Source: Bacteroidia bacterium
GTDB lineage: Bacteria; Bacteroidota; Bacteroidia; B-17B0; Aurantibacillaceae
DNA length: 53,589 bases
Reading direction: 5' to 3'
NCBI GenBank assembly: GCA_021740825.1
Contig: JAIOZA010000021.1
Span: 1 to 53,589 of the forward strand
The notes beneath the pieces are model-generated. The model did not search any database and had not been told where the DNA came from. It saw only the letters and a list, made by a program, of their open reading frames with translations. The stretch's first letter is position 1. Every line of letters begins with the position of its first letter. This document shows positions 53,517 through 53,589 of this stretch, piece by piece. Position numbers and translations under genes: made by a program.

Positions 53517-53549
53517 CCCAAGTTCATTGTTTGAATTTTAGCTTATTAG

Positions 53550-53557
53550 TAATTTTG
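53550..53557 (+). promoter_or_regulatory. -7 promoter box before the last, truncated gene
   Basis: TAATTTTG, a perfect TAnnTTTG match, with TTTG at 53530-53533 (16-bp spacing) as a plausible -33 element. It is the most complete Bacteroidetes-type promoter in the window. Confidence 0.5.
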
Positions 53558-53581
53558 TAACTCATCAATTAAAAAAGAGTA

Positions 53582-53589
53582 ATGGAAAA
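53582..53589 (+). CDS. Possible start of a gene truncated by the window edge
   Basis: ATGGAAAA at the right edge follows a purine-rich AAAAAAGAG and, 25 nt earlier, a good promoter box. Only two codons are visible, so the product cannot be named. Confidence 0.35.

Noticed and set aside
1-53589. CRISPR arrays, tRNA or rRNA genes, integrases, transposases
   Set aside because: Scanning the gaps showed no regular spaced repeats, no cloverleaf-like sequence and no mobile-element protein; nothing could be supported.

Overview
The window is 53.6 kb of low-GC chromosomal DNA from a member of the Bacteroidota. The signs are type IX secretion C-terminal sorting domains of both the type A and type B (gliding-motility/CHU) kinds, a PUR-family DUF3276 protein, fused alpha/beta E1 and HemC-HemD genes, and promoter-like boxes matching the Bacteroidetes -7 consensus TAnnTTTG instead of TATAAT. 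Genus cannot be fixed from the sequence. No rRNA, tRNA, CRISPR array, transposase or phage gene was seen. Almost all of it is ordinary, tightly packed core genome.

Layout. 1-4.8 kb (minus): the start of a TPR protein running off the left edge, a PaaZ-type bifunctional aldehyde dehydrogenase/hydratase, and the potassium transporter Kup. 5-9.6 kb (plus): two large T9SS-exported surface proteins. 9.6-13.6 kb (plus): a sensor kinase with no adjacent response regulator, followed by a lipoprotein, permease and ATPase of a siderophore/cobalamin-type ABC importer. 13.6-18.2 kb (minus): a haem cluster, hemA, fused hemC-hemD, a membrane protein and a cysteine-free (Zn-independent type) hemB. 18.3-24.8 kb: acs carrying an in-frame palindromic insertion, a UDP-GlcNAc 2-epimerase, radC, an MFS transporter and a CNNM/CBS protein. 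24.9-30.6 kb (minus): the rod-shape operon mreB-mreC-mreD-PBP2-rodA. 30.7-32.2 kb: purH.

32.4-37.4 kb (plus): a tightly overlapped PAP2, TolB-like, GNAT and polytopic-membrane cluster, then an APC permease. 37.5-40.2 kb: NrnA-type DHH phosphoesterase, PUR protein, a small membrane protein and an S4 RNA-binding protein. 40.3-44.5 kb (minus): an ECF sigma factor paired with a protein that looks like an anti-sigma N-terminus fused through a membrane helix to a trypsin-like protease, then an aminopeptidase P and a secreted EEP-family nuclease/phosphatase. 44.7-48.7 kb (plus): a CxxCH haem-binding protein, Kbl, and a fused 2-oxoacid dehydrogenase E1. 48.8-50.3 kb (minus): a LysM lytic transglycosylase. 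50.5-52.6 kb (plus): a small operon with an active-looking SCO protein beside a related copy that lacks the copper ligands, plus a TM2 protein. 52.9 kb to the end: a Crp/Fnr regulator and the first codons of another gene.

The observations most worth following are: the palindromic repeat embedded in the acs reading frame (19177-19217); the sigma factor/anti-sigma-protease fusion pair; the SCO pair with one copy stripped of its metal ligands; and several genes whose start codon lies only 3-6 nt after a TAnnTTTG box, suggesting leaderless mRNAs, some with TTG or GTG starts. I did not find a clearly new defence, mobile or biosynthetic system.
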